This document shows, piece after piece, positions 22,956 to 32,635 of a stretch of 36,703 nt of DNA. The first letter of the stretch is position 1, and every line of letters begins with the position of its first letter. Made by a program: the position numbers and the translations under genes. The DNA comes from Deltaproteobacteria bacterium (GTDB taxonomy: Bacteria; Desulfobacterota; Binatia; HRBIN30; JACQVA1), in assembly GCA_016210005.1 (NCBI GenBank), contig JACQVA010000113.1, forward strand, positions 1 to 36,703. The letters run 5' to 3'. Under the pieces are notes generated by a model. That model worked only from the letters and a program-made list of their open reading frames with translations, did not search any database and was not told the origin of the DNA.

Positions 22956-24623
22956 TCATCGCGCCGCGGGTTGGCTGCGGCGGGCCGCCGCGGCGATGTA
23001 CTTGCGGCTGACCGGCGAGAGATCGTGTTCATCGACAATGGCCTCGATGATCGCGAACGAAGGGCAGTGGGCGGCGCCGGCAAGCGCGGCGTGCAACTCC
23101 GCCGCGGTGCTGACCCGCCAGCCGGCACCGCCCCACAGCCGCGCCAAATCCGCATACGGCCATGGCGGTACAGCCAGTAAGTCTTCGCGCTCGGCAATCG
23201 GCCGAAAGATGCCCCAGCCACCATTGTTCATTACCAACACGATCGGGTTGGTACCGTGGCGCGGCGCTTGCGCGATCTCGGGACCGGTCATTTGAAACGC
23301 CCCGTCGCCGCACAATACCAGCGGCCGACGGCCGACGCCGATCTGGGCCCCGATTGCCCCCGGAACGCCGAACCCCATCGAGGCGTAATAGCCCTGCGCC
23401 AGATAACCGCCGCGGCCCGCTACGCGCACGTCGAGACCGGCGAACAACATGTCGCCCGACTCGGCTACCACCATGTAGTCGGGTTTGTCGGCCAGGAAGC
23501 GATTGACCGCGCGCAGCACCTCCGCAACTTGCAGCCGTTGCGGCTTCGCCCGCACTCGGCCGCCGAGATTGTCGGCATAGCGCACGCTCTCGTGATGGCG
23601 GCGCAACGGCGCCTTGAGCAACTCGCGCACGAAGTCTCGTAGCATCACGTCGGTGTAAGTGTGATAGCTGATATCGACTTTGTTATCGACCGCCCACACC
23701 GAGTGCTGGCGGTCGCCGCGCGGCGGGCGGTTGCCCAAGTCGATATCGGTGCGCAGCGAGCCGAGGTTGAGCACCAGATCGGCGCGCGCGACGCGGCGGC
23801 AAATCGGCGGTGGGCTGAGCGGCCCCATGTACACCCCCATGTGCAGCGGATGATCCATCGGAAACGCGCCCTTGGCGAGCACCGAGGTCAGCACCGGTGC
23901 CCCCATGCGCTCGGCCAGCTCGACGATCTCGTGGGCCAAGCGGTAGCGATAGGTCTCGATGCCGAACACCAGCACCGGCCGGCGCGAGCGATTGAAGCGC
24001 TCGGTGGTGTCGCGCACGGCTTCGGCGAGCTTGGGCTCGTTGGAGTGCGGAAAGGACAAGCGCCCGTCCCACTCGATCAGCGACGGCGGCACGTCAATGA
24101 TGCGATCAACCATGTCGCGGTGGACTTCGAGGTAGCCGGGGCGGCGGTTGACCCACATCGCCCGCACGACCTCATCGATGTCCTGCGCCGCCGTGCGCGG
24201 ATCACTGATGATCTTCGCCGCGCAGGTCAGCTCGCGATAAATGTGCAGCTGGGACTCGATCTCCTTGGCTTGGTGGTGGATGAGTGTGCCGAGTTTGCGC
24301 TCCTCCTCGCCCGGGCCGCCGCTGATGACCAGAATCGGCACCCGCTCCGAGAATGAGCCCGCCACCGGGTTCACCATGTTGTGGCCACCGGCGCCGTAAG
24401 TGACGCAGACCACGCCGATGCGGCCGGTGGCACGGGCGTAGCCGTCGGCGGCAAAGCCGACGCCGGGTTCGTGTGAAAAGGTGACGATGCGCAGGTTGCG
24501 CCGGCGGCCGAAGCGGAAGAACAGCCGCAGTACCAGGTCGCCGGGAATTCCGAACAGGTGCGTGACGCCGATCTTTTGCAGGTAGGCGGTGAGAAAGTCG
24601 CCCAGCGGCATCCGCCGTTTCAT
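22956..24623 (-). CDS. thiamine-diphosphate enzyme, pyruvate/indolepyruvate decarboxylase-like
   Basis: ThDP-dependent 2-keto acid decarboxylase-type enzyme of 555 residues. The N-terminal PYR domain reads YLQKIGVTHLFGIPGDLVLR and IVTFSHEPGVGFAADGYARA, with the conserved cofactor-activating Glu in HEPG. The C-terminal PP domain reads RRPLVLCGDGAFQMTGPEIA followed by PIVLVMNNGGWGIFRP, the GDG...N metal/ThDP motif in its PDC-like form (GAFQMTxxE). It heads a minus-strand cluster with the ATP-grasp gene (98-bp gap) and the acyl-CoA ligase. A divergent gene starts 71 bp away. The keto-acid substrate is uncertain. Confidence 0.88.
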   Translation of the reverse strand: MKRRMPLGDFLTAYLQKIGVTHLFGIPGDLVLRLFFRFGRRRNLRIVTFSHEPGVGFAADGYARATGRIGVVCVTYGAGGHNMVNPVAGSFSERVPILVISGGPGEEERKLGTLIHHQAKEIESQLHIYRELTCAAKIISDPRTAAQDIDEVVRAMWVNRRPGYLEVHRDMVDRIIDVPPSLIEWDGRLSFPHSNEPKLAEAVRDTTERFNRSRRPVLVFGIETYRYRLAHEIVELAERMGAPVLTSVLAKGAFPMDHPLHMGVYMGPLSPPPICRRVARADLVLNLGSLRTDIDLGNRPPRGDRQHSVWAVDNKVDISYHTYTDVMLRDFVRELLKAPLRRHHESVRYADNLGGRVRAKPQRLQVAEVLRAVNRFLADKPDYMVVAESGDMLFAGLDVRVAGRGGYLAQGYYASMGFGVPGAIGAQIGVGRRPLVLCGDGAFQMTGPEIAQAPRHGTNPIVLVMNNGGWGIFRPIAEREDLLAVPPWPYADLARLWGGAGWRVSTAAELHAALAGAAHCPSFAIIEAIVDEHDLSPVSRKYIAAAARRSQPAAR

Positions 24624-24694
24624 GGCCGTATCTTAGCAGATCGCCCGTCGCCCGGCTTGACATCGGCGCCGGCCTCGCTCAGTCGGTAGCGAGT

Positions 24695-25666
24695 ATGTCT
24701 CGACGCATCGTTCTTTGCACCGTGTTGCTGATAGGCGCCCTAGCGGCGGGCCCAGCGGCACAGCAGGCGCCCGCGCCAGTCGAGGTCGTGAGAGCGTTTT
24801 GCCAAGCTGACGGCCACGGTGACCGCGGGCAGCCGCGGCGTTGGCGGGCGGTGGCGCCGCTGGTCACCTGGGAGCTGGAGCCGGCTTGGGATCACGCCTA
24901 CCTGATCGCCGGCTACCAGCTCCACCCGCCGCGATTCGTCACCGACCATGTTGAGATCGATGTGGAATATACCTTGACCGGAGTGATCACCGCGGGCGGC
25001 GCACAGGAGGCAGAGAGCATCGAGCGGGTGACCTTCGTGCTCGTTGGTGATGACGAGTCCGGCTGGCGGATCGCCGCGCCGCCACCGCCCCTGCATCTGT
25101 TTTCCAGCGCAGTGGACGTTGCCGCTCTACAGGCAACGCTGACTCCGCACTCGCCCAGCTACCTCAGCGCCTCGGTGTTTGTGTGGCGCATGTTCAACGA
25201 GGCCGGTTGGCCGATGCCGTATCGGCCGCTGAAGGCCTTGCGTGATCCGGAGGTGTTCAGTGCGGTTGCTGAACCCAAGCCCGGCGATCTCGCTCTGTTT
25301 CTGGCGGAGAACGTTCCCTACCACGCCGGGATCGTCACCGCCGATGGCGAGATCGTGTCGGCGACGGTGAACGCGGGCTTGATGCGAACCACGACCGAGG
25401 CTTTTGCCGGCACGGTGTTGTTCCTGCGCTTGCGCGAGTCGGCAAGATCGGCAGCGGTGGCACCCACTGCCCGCGTTGCTGAAGAAGGCGGGGCCGTTGC
25501 CACGTCTACGCCACGGCCCCGCTTGGGGCCGGCGTCCCCTAAGCCCAAGAAAGTGGGGCGAGCGACGCCGGCAGTGAAAGCCAGCCGGCGTCGCTCGCCG
25601 CGCGCAAAGGCCGCTACCGGCAAGTCGGCGCGACGGCACGCAACTCCACCGCCGCGACCGCGTTAA
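24695..25666 (+). CDS. secreted protein with NlpC/P60-like domain and basic tail
   Basis: The 323-residue protein starts with an evident signal peptide (SRRIVLCTVLLIGALAAGPA). A middle domain of about 100 residues (WELEPAWDHAYLIAGYQLHP) is unassigned. Then SYLSASVFVWRMFNEAGWPM, LKALRDPEVFSAVAEPKPGD and VPYHAGIVTADGEIVSATVN resemble the Cys/His hydrolase fold of NlpC/P60-type proteins, although the usual nucleophile Cys appears to be replaced (SASVFVW). The last 70 or so residues are rich in Arg, Lys, Ala and Pro. A consensus TTGACA lies at 24657-24662, but the -10 is unclear. It probably acts in the periplasm or on the wall and may be catalytically inactive. Confidence 0.65.
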   Translation: MSRRIVLCTVLLIGALAAGPAAQQAPAPVEVVRAFCQADGHGDRGQPRRWRAVAPLVTWELEPAWDHAYLIAGYQLHPPRFVTDHVEIDVEYTLTGVITAGGAQEAESIERVTFVLVGDDESGWRIAAPPPPLHLFSSAVDVAALQATLTPHSPSYLSASVFVWRMFNEAGWPMPYRPLKALRDPEVFSAVAEPKPGDLALFLAENVPYHAGIVTADGEIVSATVNAGLMRTTTEAFAGTVLFLRLRESARSAAVAPTARVAEEGGAVATSTPRPRLGPASPKPKKVGRATPAVKASRRRSPRAKAATGKSARRHATPPPRPR

Positions 25667-25725
25667 GCAGCCAGGTTGCACCGCATCGCAGCCCGTGTTC
25701 GGATAGAGCCCAGTGGGAGGACGAA

Positions 25726-26412
25726 ATGAAACAAGCCCTAGCCATGGTGTTAGCTGCAGCACTGAGCCTTTCGCCCGTAGCCTGTGCTAAGAAGCCCGTG
25801 ACCGCACCGCGGGCGGTTGTGCCGGAAACGGTGTCGTCGGAACTACGCGTGGCGGCAACGGCGGCGAAGAAGTTCGGCGATATGGTCGCGCTCGGCGTCG
25901 GGGTGTCGAACGGATCGGCCAAGAACTACGTCATTTCAGCCGACCGGGTACTGGCGCTGGATGCCGGCGGCAACCGGGTGGCGCCCCTTTCAGTTGAAGA
26001 GGCGGCGCGGCAAGCCGGCGGAGCCACGGCATTGGTGGCTGGCCTCGAGGGTGCCGGCGGGGGCGCGTTGCTCACCGGTTTGTTGGGCGCCATTCCGGGG
26101 GCACTCATTGGTGCGGCCCAGGGCGGGGGCTCGGGGGCGGCCAAGGGTGCCGCCATCGGTGCCGGCATCGGCATCGCCGTCGGCGCGGTCGGCGGCTTCT
26201 ACGAATCGAAGACCAAGACCGAGCGGGAGATCATCGATCAGCTCGGCGGCCTTTACCTGGCCGAGAAGGTGTCCAAGCCGGGTCTGCCGGTGAGCGGTTT
26301 TGTGTTCTTCCCGGCAGATAGTTACCAGGGCGTGCGCGTGGTGGCGCTGGAGCAGGGCAGCGGCGAGGTGAAGGAGATTGCCGGCCCCATGGTGGCGCAG
26401 CCGGGGAGCTGA
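25726..26412 (+). CDS. envelope lipoprotein-like protein with Gly-zipper segment
   Basis: The 228-residue protein has an N-terminal signal ending LSLSPVACAKKP. The Cys at position 20 could be lipidated, but the lipobox is imperfect because of the Pro. The central stretch (ALLTGLLGAIPGALIGAAQG, then AAKGAAIGAGIGIAVGAVGG) is a Gly-rich zipper typical of outer-membrane-associated or SmtA/OmpA-linker proteins. The C-terminus GLPVSGFVFFPADSYQGVRV suggests a beta-rich domain. GGGAGGACGAA upstream is a strong ribosome binding site. It follows the secreted protein by 59 bp on the same strand, so they may be coexpressed. Confidence 0.65.
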   Translation: MKQALAMVLAAALSLSPVACAKKPVTAPRAVVPETVSSELRVAATAAKKFGDMVALGVGVSNGSAKNYVISADRVLALDAGGNRVAPLSVEEAARQAGGATALVAGLEGAGGGALLTGLLGAIPGALIGAAQGGGSGAAKGAAIGAGIGIAVGAVGGFYESKTKTEREIIDQLGGLYLAEKVSKPGLPVSGFVFFPADSYQGVRVVALEQGSGEVKEIAGPMVAQPGS

Positions 26413-26717
26413 ACCCGCCTACTCCGGCACGGTGACCCAGAACTTACTGATAGCGACGACCAGCGTCCGCGGTGCTCGTGGCGATGCCTGCCAGCCGCAA
26501 CGCATCTTTGGTCGTGGCACGTACGGTGTGGCGCATTGCCGGCGGATCACTCGGGTGAAGCATCGTGGTCTTGCCAAGATTCTGGGTGCGTCGTACGTTC
26601 CGCACTAAGGCGGTGAGAAGAGAAAAGACGGCAGTTAGAAGATGATGGCGTCGCCATCGACGGGAGAGGTGTTCGCTTGTTGACAAGGGCCTTCCAATGG
26701 GTGACCCCGCTCAGTGC
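26413..26717. other. non-coding gap at the border of the defence operon
   Basis: This stretch lies between the convergent 3' ends of the envelope gene and hsdR. No intact gene is recognised; a short minus-strand frame (around 26480-26600) is not similar to anything I know. A 15-bp palindrome, GATGGCG-T-CGCCATC, occurs at 26644-26658. No clear terminator with a U-run is present. It may mark the edge of an acquired island. Confidence 0.4.
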
Positions 26718-29700
26718 TTACGGTTCCAGCCGTCCGGTCTTCTCACGCGTCGAGAGCACCTCGACCAACTCCGCCACGACCTTCACCTGGTCCTCGACCG
26801 TGTCCGTCAAGACGACCGGCTCGAAGTCGGGATTGACAGGCTTGAGCGTGATGCGCTCGTGGCGCCAGGAGTCGCCCCGCTTCGCCTTCGCGCTCTCGTA
26901 GCGCTTCACGGTGTAGCGCTGCCCGGTCTCGGGATCGGTGGCGTCGCGGAGCTGCACGAGAACGGTCTTACCCTGGCGCGTGCCTTCGACTGGCGCGCGG
27001 AACAGGCAGTACGAGGCGTCGGGGATGGCAGGCTCCATGGACTTACCGGTGACCTGGGCGACAAACATCCCGGGGCGTAGGCGGTGATGTGACTCGATGG
27101 CGACCCACTCGAAGCCATCGTCCTCGATGTGCTGCGCGTCGCCGAAGGCGCCGGCCGCGGCCTTGAGCGGAACGAGTGGTATGCAAGTGACGTAGCGATT
27201 CTCGGGGCGGCCTTCGACGAGCCGCAATCCCGGCGGGAGCGCCCGATCGGCCGCCGCCGCCCTCGCGGCCACCGAGCCGGCTCGCAGTCGCCGGTACGCT
27301 TCGGAAGACATCCACCCACTGACGATCTCACGGAAGGGCGCGTCGTTCATGTAGCGGACGAAGATCTCCTCGTTCTGGTCCATGCGCTCGACGAACAGCC
27401 GCTCCAAGAGATTTCTGAACACGAGCTCGAACTTGTCCGCCGGGTTCACCGCGGCTGCCTGGCGCAGCCCGTCATCCGTGACCGCCGCCTCGACGATCTG
27501 ATCGAAAAAGAGCTGGTCGGCTTGATTGAAGTCCGTGCCGAAGCGCTCGTTGACCAGGTCGATGAGCTGCGAGAGCGGGACGGCTTCCTCGCGCGCCACT
27601 CCGGACCCGACCTCCTTCGGCCCGTCGAGCGGCTGCCCCTTGCCCCCTTCGAGCGAAATCGAGCCCTCGCTGATCTTCTGGAGCCGGTAGTACTCGAGCC
27701 GCACATCGTCGTCGAACTGGTAGGCCGGCCCGCTTCGGCGGCGTGGCAGCTTGGCCGCCAGATGACGCAAGAACACGTACAGGCGCTCGAGGTCCGAGTC
27801 CTGATATGGGATGACCTGACTCAGGAAGCCGTAGAGGTTGCGGAAAGCCTGCACCTTGCCGCGCCAGAGCTCGGCCTCATCCTCTTCGTCTCTCTGGCGT
27901 ACAGTGAACCGTGACACCGCGGGATCGAGCGCCGCGTTCATGGCCTGGTGGTCCTGGGCGCTCTGGCGCTGCTTCGGCTTGAAGTACACGGAACAGAACC
28001 GCTCGACTTCTTCGTCGAGGTAGATCCCCGACGCGTCCAGTTCGCCCTTGATCGCGTACATGCGGGCGGGATCGACCTCTTCCCCCATCTCCGCCCCTTC
28101 GTAGTAGACCTTGAACGCCTCGCGGATCTCCGCCCGGTCGTTCACGAAGTCGAGGACGAAGGTGTCTTCCTTGAGCGGGTGCGTCCGATTCAGGCGCGAG
28201 AGGGCCTGCACGGCCTGGATGCCGGCAAGCCGCTTGTCCACGTACATCGTGTGCAGGAGCGGCTGGTCGAAGCCGGTCTGGTACTTCTCCGCGACGAGCA
28301 GCACCTGGTATTCCTGCGTCGCGAACTTCTCGGGAAGCTCCTTCTCCCGAATGCCGAGGTTCATCTTCTCCTCGGTGTACGCCACGTCCGGAAGCTTGTC
28401 GTCCTGAACCGTTCCCGAGAACGCGACCAGCGCCTTGATCGCGTAGCCCTTCTCCCGGATGTAGTCGTCGAAGCTCTGCTTGTAACGCACCGCTTCGAGC
28501 CGCGAACCCGTGACCACCATCGCCTTGGCGCGGCCGCCGATCTTATGCCGTGTGACGGCCTGGAAGTGCTCGACCATCACCTCGGTCTTCTGCGCGATGT
28601 TGTGGGGGTGCAGCCGAAGAAACCGAGCGAGCGCTTTGGCCGCCTTCTTGCGCTCGACGTTGGGGTCCTCCTCGCAGGACTTGAGCAGCGTGTAGTAGGT
28701 CGCGTAGGTCGTGTAGTGCTTGAGCACGTCGAGGATGAAGCCTTCCTCGATCGCCTGGCGCATCGTGTAGCGGTGGATCGGCTCGCCGTTGCGGCCGAAT
28801 ACCGCCAGCGTCTTGTGCTTCGGCGTCGCCGTGAACGCGAAGAAGCTCAAGTTCGCCTGCCGGCCGCGCTTGGCCATGCTGCGGAAGAGCTCTTCCAGAT
28901 CCTCGCGACCCTCCTCGGCGGCGCGCTTGCGCGCCTCTTCCTGCAGGTCCTCGCCGCCGAGAACCTCCTTGAGATCTGTTGCGGTCTCCCCGCCCTGCGA
29001 GCTGTGGGCTTCGTCGATAATCACGGCGCAGCGTCGGGTGGGTAGGGTGCCCGTTCCCTGCTCACCGCGCTCCTCGGCCATCTTGAGCAACTGGCGCGAG
29101 ACGAACGGAAACTTCTGCAGGGTGGTGATGATGATCGGAACGGCGTTCTCCAGTGCTTCGGCGAGTTGCCGAGAGCGCTCGTCGATTTGCTGCACCACGC
29201 CGCGCTTGTGCTCGAACTGGTAGATCGTGTCCTGGAGCTGCTGGTCGAGCACGACGCGGTCGGTGACCACGATCACGCTGTCGAAGACTCGCTGGTTGGC
29301 GGCATCGTGCAGGGACGCGAGCCGATGGGCGAGCCAGCCGATGGTGTTGCTCTTGCCGCTGCCCGCTGAGTGCTCGACGAGGTAGTTGTGGCCCACGCCC
29401 TCGGCGCGAGCCAAGGCCACCAGGCGTCGCACGGCGTCGAGCTGGTGGTAGCGCGGGAAGATCATGGACTCGACCTTCACCTTGCGGCCCTGATCGTCGC
29501 GCTTCTCGTCGATCTGTAGGTGCAGGAAGCGCGCGAGGATGTCGAGCAGGCTGTCGCGCTGCAGGACCTCCTCCCACAGGTAGGCTGTGCGATAGGTGCG
29601 CCCGGCCGGGTCGGGCGGGTTCCCCGCCCCGCCGTCGCAGCCCTTGTCGAAGGGCAGGAAGTGCGTCGCGCTGCCGGCCAGCCGTGTGGTCATCTGCACC

Positions 29701-30287
29701 GACTCGGTATCCGCGGCGAAGTGGACCAGCGTGCGGCGCTTGAACTCGAAGATCGGCTCACGCGGATCGCGGTCCCGCTGGTACTGCCGCCGCGCGTCCT
29801 CGACCGTCTGTCCGGTGAGCGGGTTCTTGAGCTCCACCGTGGCGATGGGGATGCCGTTCAGACTCAGTGTGATGTCGAGCGACTTCTCGGAACGGGCCGA
29901 GAACCGAAGCTGGCGGGTCAGGGCAAGCCGGTTGGCGGCGTAGCGCGCCTCGAGCTCCGGGTTCAGCTCGTGGGCGGCCTTGAAGAACGCCACGCGCAGG
30001 GTCCGGCCGTAGCACTTGAAGCCGTGTCGCAGCGTGCCGAGCGAGCCGTTCGCGTCCATCCACTTGCACAGGTCGGAGAGGATCTGCTCCCCGGTCTTGG
30101 CGCCGTGCAGCGCGTCCAACTTCGCCCACTCCGCGGGCTGGGTGTCGCGAATGAACGCGAGCACTGCCTCGGGGAAGATCGCGCGCTCCCTATCGAAGCC
30201 CTCGCGGTCGACGGACACGTACCCGCTCTGGAGGAGATGCGCCTCGATGACGGTCTCGAAGGCCGCTTCGGAGTGCCTGCCCGTCAT
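26718..30287 (-). CDS. hsdR: type I restriction enzyme R subunit fused to an S24/LexA-like peptidase domain
   Basis: HsdR is the ATP-driven translocase and nuclease of type I restriction. The protein has 1,189 residues from the ATG at 30285-30287 (good GGGAGG ribosome binding site). The N-terminal nuclease core is [19 protein letters not shown] (D138, E152, K154). Walker A is SAGSGKS (307-313) and the DEAH box is at 425-428. [35 protein letters not shown] and [12 protein letters not shown] are later helicase motifs. The last 140 or so residues add [19 protein letters not shown] (Ser1083) and [11 protein letters not shown] (Lys1128), the Ser-Lys signature of LexA/S24 peptidases. Its start overlaps the PIN gene by 4 bp. 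The frame is intact. Confidence 0.93.
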   Translation of the reverse strand: MTGRHSEAAFETVIEAHLLQSGYVSVDREGFDRERAIFPEAVLAFIRDTQPAEWAKLDALHGAKTGEQILSDLCKWMDANGSLGTLRHGFKCYGRTLRVAFFKAAHELNPELEARYAANRLALTRQLRFSARSEKSLDITLSLNGIPIATVELKNPLTGQTVEDARRQYQRDRDPREPIFEFKRRTLVHFAADTESVQMTTRLAGSATHFLPFDKGCDGGAGNPPDPAGRTYRTAYLWEEVLQRDSLLDILARFLHLQIDEKRDDQGRKVKVESMIFPRYHQLDAVRRLVALARAEGVGHNYLVEHSAGSGKSNTIGWLAHRLASLHDAANQRVFDSVIVVTDRVVLDQQLQDTIYQFEHKRGVVQQIDERSRQLAEALENAVPIIITTLQKFPFVSRQLLKMAEERGEQGTGTLPTRRCAVIIDEAHSSQGGETATDLKEVLGGEDLQEEARKRAAEEGREDLEELFRSMAKRGRQANLSFFAFTATPKHKTLAVFGRNGEPIHRYTMRQAIEEGFILDVLKHYTTYATYYTLLKSCEEDPNVERKKAAKALARFLRLHPHNIAQKTEVMVEHFQAVTRHKIGGRAKAMVVTGSRLEAVRYKQSFDDYIREKGYAIKALVAFSGTVQDDKLPDVAYTEEKMNLGIREKELPEKFATQEYQVLLVAEKYQTGFDQPLLHTMYVDKRLAGIQAVQALSRLNRTHPLKEDTFVLDFVNDRAEIREAFKVYYEGAEMGEEVDPARMYAIKGELDASGIYLDEEVERFCSVYFKPKQRQSAQDHQAMNAALDPAVSRFTVRQRDEEDEAELWRGKVQAFRNLYGFLSQVIPYQDSDLERLYVFLRHLAAKLPRRRSGPAYQFDDDVRLEYYRLQKISEGSISLEGGKGQPLDGPKEVGSGVAREEAVPLSQLIDLVNERFGTDFNQADQLFFDQIVEAAVTDDGLRQAAAVNPADKFELVFRNLLERLFVERMDQNEEIFVRYMNDAPFREIVSGWMSSEAYRRLRAGSVAARAAAADRALPPGLRLVEGRPENRYVTCIPLVPLKAAAGAFGDAQHIEDDGFEWVAIESHHRLRPGMFVAQVTGKSMEPAIPDASYCLFRAPVEGTRQGKTVLVQLRDATDPETGQRYTVKRYESAKAKRGDSWRHERITLKPVNPDFEPVVLTDTVEDQVKVVAELVEVLSTREKTGRLEP

Positions 30288-30811
30288 GATGTGCCTCCCA
30301 TGAGGCCGAAGCGGACACCCAGTTCCCTCAGCATGAGAAACGTGTCTCGGTGGGTCACGTTGAACTGCACGCAGACGTCCGGGAGCAGCACCCGGTTTCT
30401 GGATTCCGGCCGCGACTGCTCGTTGGTCACGACAACGGTTCCGTGCACCATGGAGTAGGCCACCAGCCAACCGTCCGCCTCGGTCGCGAACTTCGCCTTC
30501 GCGCGGTCGAAGTACCGAGCGTTGCGCTGGACCCAGAGCATCACTTCTTCGAAGGCCGCGCTCACGTCATCGGCATTGGAATCCAGGAAGAACTCCGTGG
30601 GCACCGCGCTCGTGACCCACTGCACCAGATCTTCTTCCTTCCGGCCCAACAGCAACTCGTTCCTGATCCGGTCCAGGCTTCGGATGCTGCCGCGCTCGTA
30701 TGTCTTCAGCACCGCGCTCCAGAATCCCGGACAAATGTCGAAGGCGTAGTACGCGTTCTTCGCGGCGATGAATACGTCCGAATCGAGCAGGAACGGAGCC
30801 GCCTTGCTCAT
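30284..30811 (-). CDS. PIN-like DUF4411 family protein (putative toxin)
   Basis: The 175-residue protein is taken from the ATG at 30809-30811. It begins [20 protein letters not shown] with the first PIN-type Asp pair. It then has [20 protein letters not shown]-like and [20 protein letters not shown] segments, and [20 protein letters not shown] with an acidic cluster, followed by [15 protein letters not shown]. These are the hallmarks of DUF4411, a PIN-fold RNase family usually encoded next to an ImmA/IrrE metalloprotease gene, as here. It overlaps that gene and hsdR by 4 bp each (ATGA). It is probably a toxin-like or effector nuclease. Confidence 0.82.
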   Translation of the reverse strand: MSKAAPFLLDSDVFIAAKNAYYAFDICPGFWSAVLKTYERGSIRSLDRIRNELLLGRKEEDLVQWVTSAVPTEFFLDSNADDVSAAFEEVMLWVQRNARYFDRAKAKFATEADGWLVAYSMVHGTVVVTNEQSRPESRNRVLLPDVCVQFNVTHRDTFLMLRELGVRFGLMGGTS

Positions 30812-31965
30812 GCCGGCAGGTCCATTCCGAGGCGCCTTGCGTACTCCTGGAAGGCCCCGCCGCGAAGCCCGGTGAGGTCGTAGGCCTCCTTGAAGGTCAA
30901 TCGTCCTCCCATTGCCGCGCGAATGACGCTGGTCGCGAAGCCCCTCCCGACCCGCGTGTTCTGGTTGTTGTAGAAGTCGCCGCCGCCGACCGCTTTCGCT
31001 TGCCGGCGCTCTCGCTGGATATACGCCTCGTAGAACTCGAAGAACGCTTCGCGATTCACGAGACGCACGTCCATCGCGCGGCGACCCGCTACGATCGGAC
31101 TGACCTTGAAGTGGCGCGCGATCCGTTCGAACGCGTCCGGCGATTTCCCGACCGCCCGCCACTGGTCCCTCAGCTCCCGGGCCGGCACGAGGAACTCGGC
31201 CGCTGCCTGATCGCAGAACTTCTCGATGCGACTGTCTCCGGGGAAGAGACCCTCGAATCCGGAAATGCCTTCTCCCTCATGGCCTAGCCAGACATGGGCG
31301 AGCTCGTGGGCCATCGTGAACATCTGCGCCGACTTTGCATCTGCGCCGTTCACGAAGATGAGCGGGGCGTAGTGGTCGGTCAGCGCGAAGCCGCGGAACT
31401 CTTCCACGCTGAGCTTGCGATGCGTGTTGTTACCGACGACGCCGTTGACGACGGCCATGACGCCGAGGTCCTCGATGCGGCTGCGCAGATCGAGGAGCGC
31501 CGCCTGCCAGGTCGGCACCTCGCCGGCCCATCCGTCGCCGAGGCCGACGGCCCGCCGCATCTCCTGCCCGACCGCCGCCGGTTCGTCGTTCAGACGAGCA
31601 TTGCCCACGAATTCCAACGGGTCCGCCTCACCCTCGATGCGCTCCTCGCGCAGCCAGTCTTGGCGCCGCTGCATCGCGTAGAGGGTGTCGAGCAAGTCCG
31701 GGCTCGGACGTGCTGGTCTCTGCGTCACCGTCCGGAAGTCCGGGATCGGCAACGGCTCCTCGGGCACCTCGGGCAAGAACAGGAACCCGAACGGCGTGTG
31801 CGTGGCCTTGGCGAACGCCTCGAGCTGCTTGAAGGTCGGCTGCTTCCCGCCGCCTTCCCACTCTGGAAGGCGGGGGAACCTGAGCGCGAGTTCGGATATC
31901 TCGTAACCCGCGCGCTCGCAGGCCCAGCGGAGTATTTCGGAGCGGACAGGCACACGGGTTGTCAT
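30808..31965 (-). CDS. XRE-like N-terminus plus ImmA/IrrE metallopeptidase
   Basis: The 385-residue protein has an N-terminal helix-turn-helix-like part (LRWACERAGYEISELALRFP, then KQPTFKQLEAFAKATHTPFG) and a C-terminal zinc peptidase of the ImmA/IrrE family. The catalytic site is FTMAHELAHVWLGHE (HExxH). EKFCDQAAAEFLVPARELRD follows with the additional Glu. Such proteins cleave repressors or antitoxins, for example ICEBs1 ImmA and the stress regulator IrrE. It is followed by the DUF4411 PIN gene (ATGA overlap), a combination predicted elsewhere to be TA-like. It starts 19 bp after ptuB, the only non-overlapping junction in the operon. Confidence 0.88.
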   Translation of the reverse strand: MTTRVPVRSEILRWACERAGYEISELALRFPRLPEWEGGGKQPTFKQLEAFAKATHTPFGFLFLPEVPEEPLPIPDFRTVTQRPARPSPDLLDTLYAMQRRQDWLREERIEGEADPLEFVGNARLNDEPAAVGQEMRRAVGLGDGWAGEVPTWQAALLDLRSRIEDLGVMAVVNGVVGNNTHRKLSVEEFRGFALTDHYAPLIFVNGADAKSAQMFTMAHELAHVWLGHEGEGISGFEGLFPGDSRIEKFCDQAAAEFLVPARELRDQWRAVGKSPDAFERIARHFKVSPIVAGRRAMDVRLVNREAFFEFYEAYIQRERRQAKAVGGGDFYNNQNTRVGRGFATSVIRAAMGGRLTFKEAYDLTGLRGGAFQEYARRLGMDLPA

Positions 31966-31984
31966 GGCACTGGCTTCCTATCGC

Positions 31985-32635
31985 TCATTCTGCCATCCCC
32001 ACCAACCGCTGGTCCAGCCACCAGACGGCGACCTGACAGAAGGGCTCCAGTTCCCCCGCTCCATCCGTTCGACGCGCACGCTCGCGTTGGAAAGTGGCGC
32101 GCGGAACCGCACCGCCAATCCGTCGCTTCTCGTGCCGCCACCAGCTCAATACAGCATCGAGGACTCCCTTCCGGTTGTTCCTGAGGATAGCGAGGTTCAG
32201 GTGCAGCACACTCTCGAGCTCTGCGTCGAACGCTGCGTCGTTGGAGCGGATGCTACCGTCCAGCTCGTAGCGAAGCCGCGTCTCGATGTGGTGCGCAGGA
32301 TCGGCCGGATTCCACTGCAGGTCCCGATCCCCCTTGCGCGTATCGCAATGCTGGAGATTCGGCGGTTGACCGTTACCACCCAGGCATGCACCGAGCAGGT
32401 TGCGGTAGTTGAGCTGTTCCGCAGGGTGGTCGCTTTGGCAGCGCCAGTGCTCGATCTTCATGGCGCCGTGGCCGTTGTGGATCCGGTTCATGCAATAGCA
32501 GCAGATGCCCCGCTGCTCGGTCACGAGCGAGTAACGTAGTCCGTCCCTGTCGGCGTAGTTGTCGTAGTCCGCATTCTGCATCTGGCGATGCGCCGTCAGG
32601 CTCGCCGGCTCCGCACCCTTGGCGATCGGCCTCAT
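31985..32635 (-). CDS. ptuB: Septu HNH endonuclease PtuB (TIGR02646-like)
   Basis: Nuclease component of the Septu anti-phage system. The 216-residue protein from the ATG at 32633-32635 reads GICCYCMNRIHNGHGAMKIE, then HWRCQSDHPAEQLNYRNLLG, and LQHCDTRKGDRDLQW. The Cys pair, the IEHW segment with the active-site His, the NYRNLLGAC core and the CD..KG segment follow the TIGR02646/PtuB HNH pattern. The ATG overlaps the stop of ptuA by 4 bp. PtuB proteins also serve retron Ec78, but no reverse transcriptase is visible here, so a stand-alone Septu is more likely. Confidence 0.88.
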   Translation of the reverse strand: MRPIAKGAEPASLTAHRQMQNADYDNYADRDGLRYSLVTEQRGICCYCMNRIHNGHGAMKIEHWRCQSDHPAEQLNYRNLLGACLGGNGQPPNLQHCDTRKGDRDLQWNPADPAHHIETRLRYELDGSIRSNDAAFDAELESVLHLNLAILRNNRKGVLDAVLSWWRHEKRRIGGAVPRATFQRERARRTDGAGELEPFCQVAVWWLDQRLVGMAE

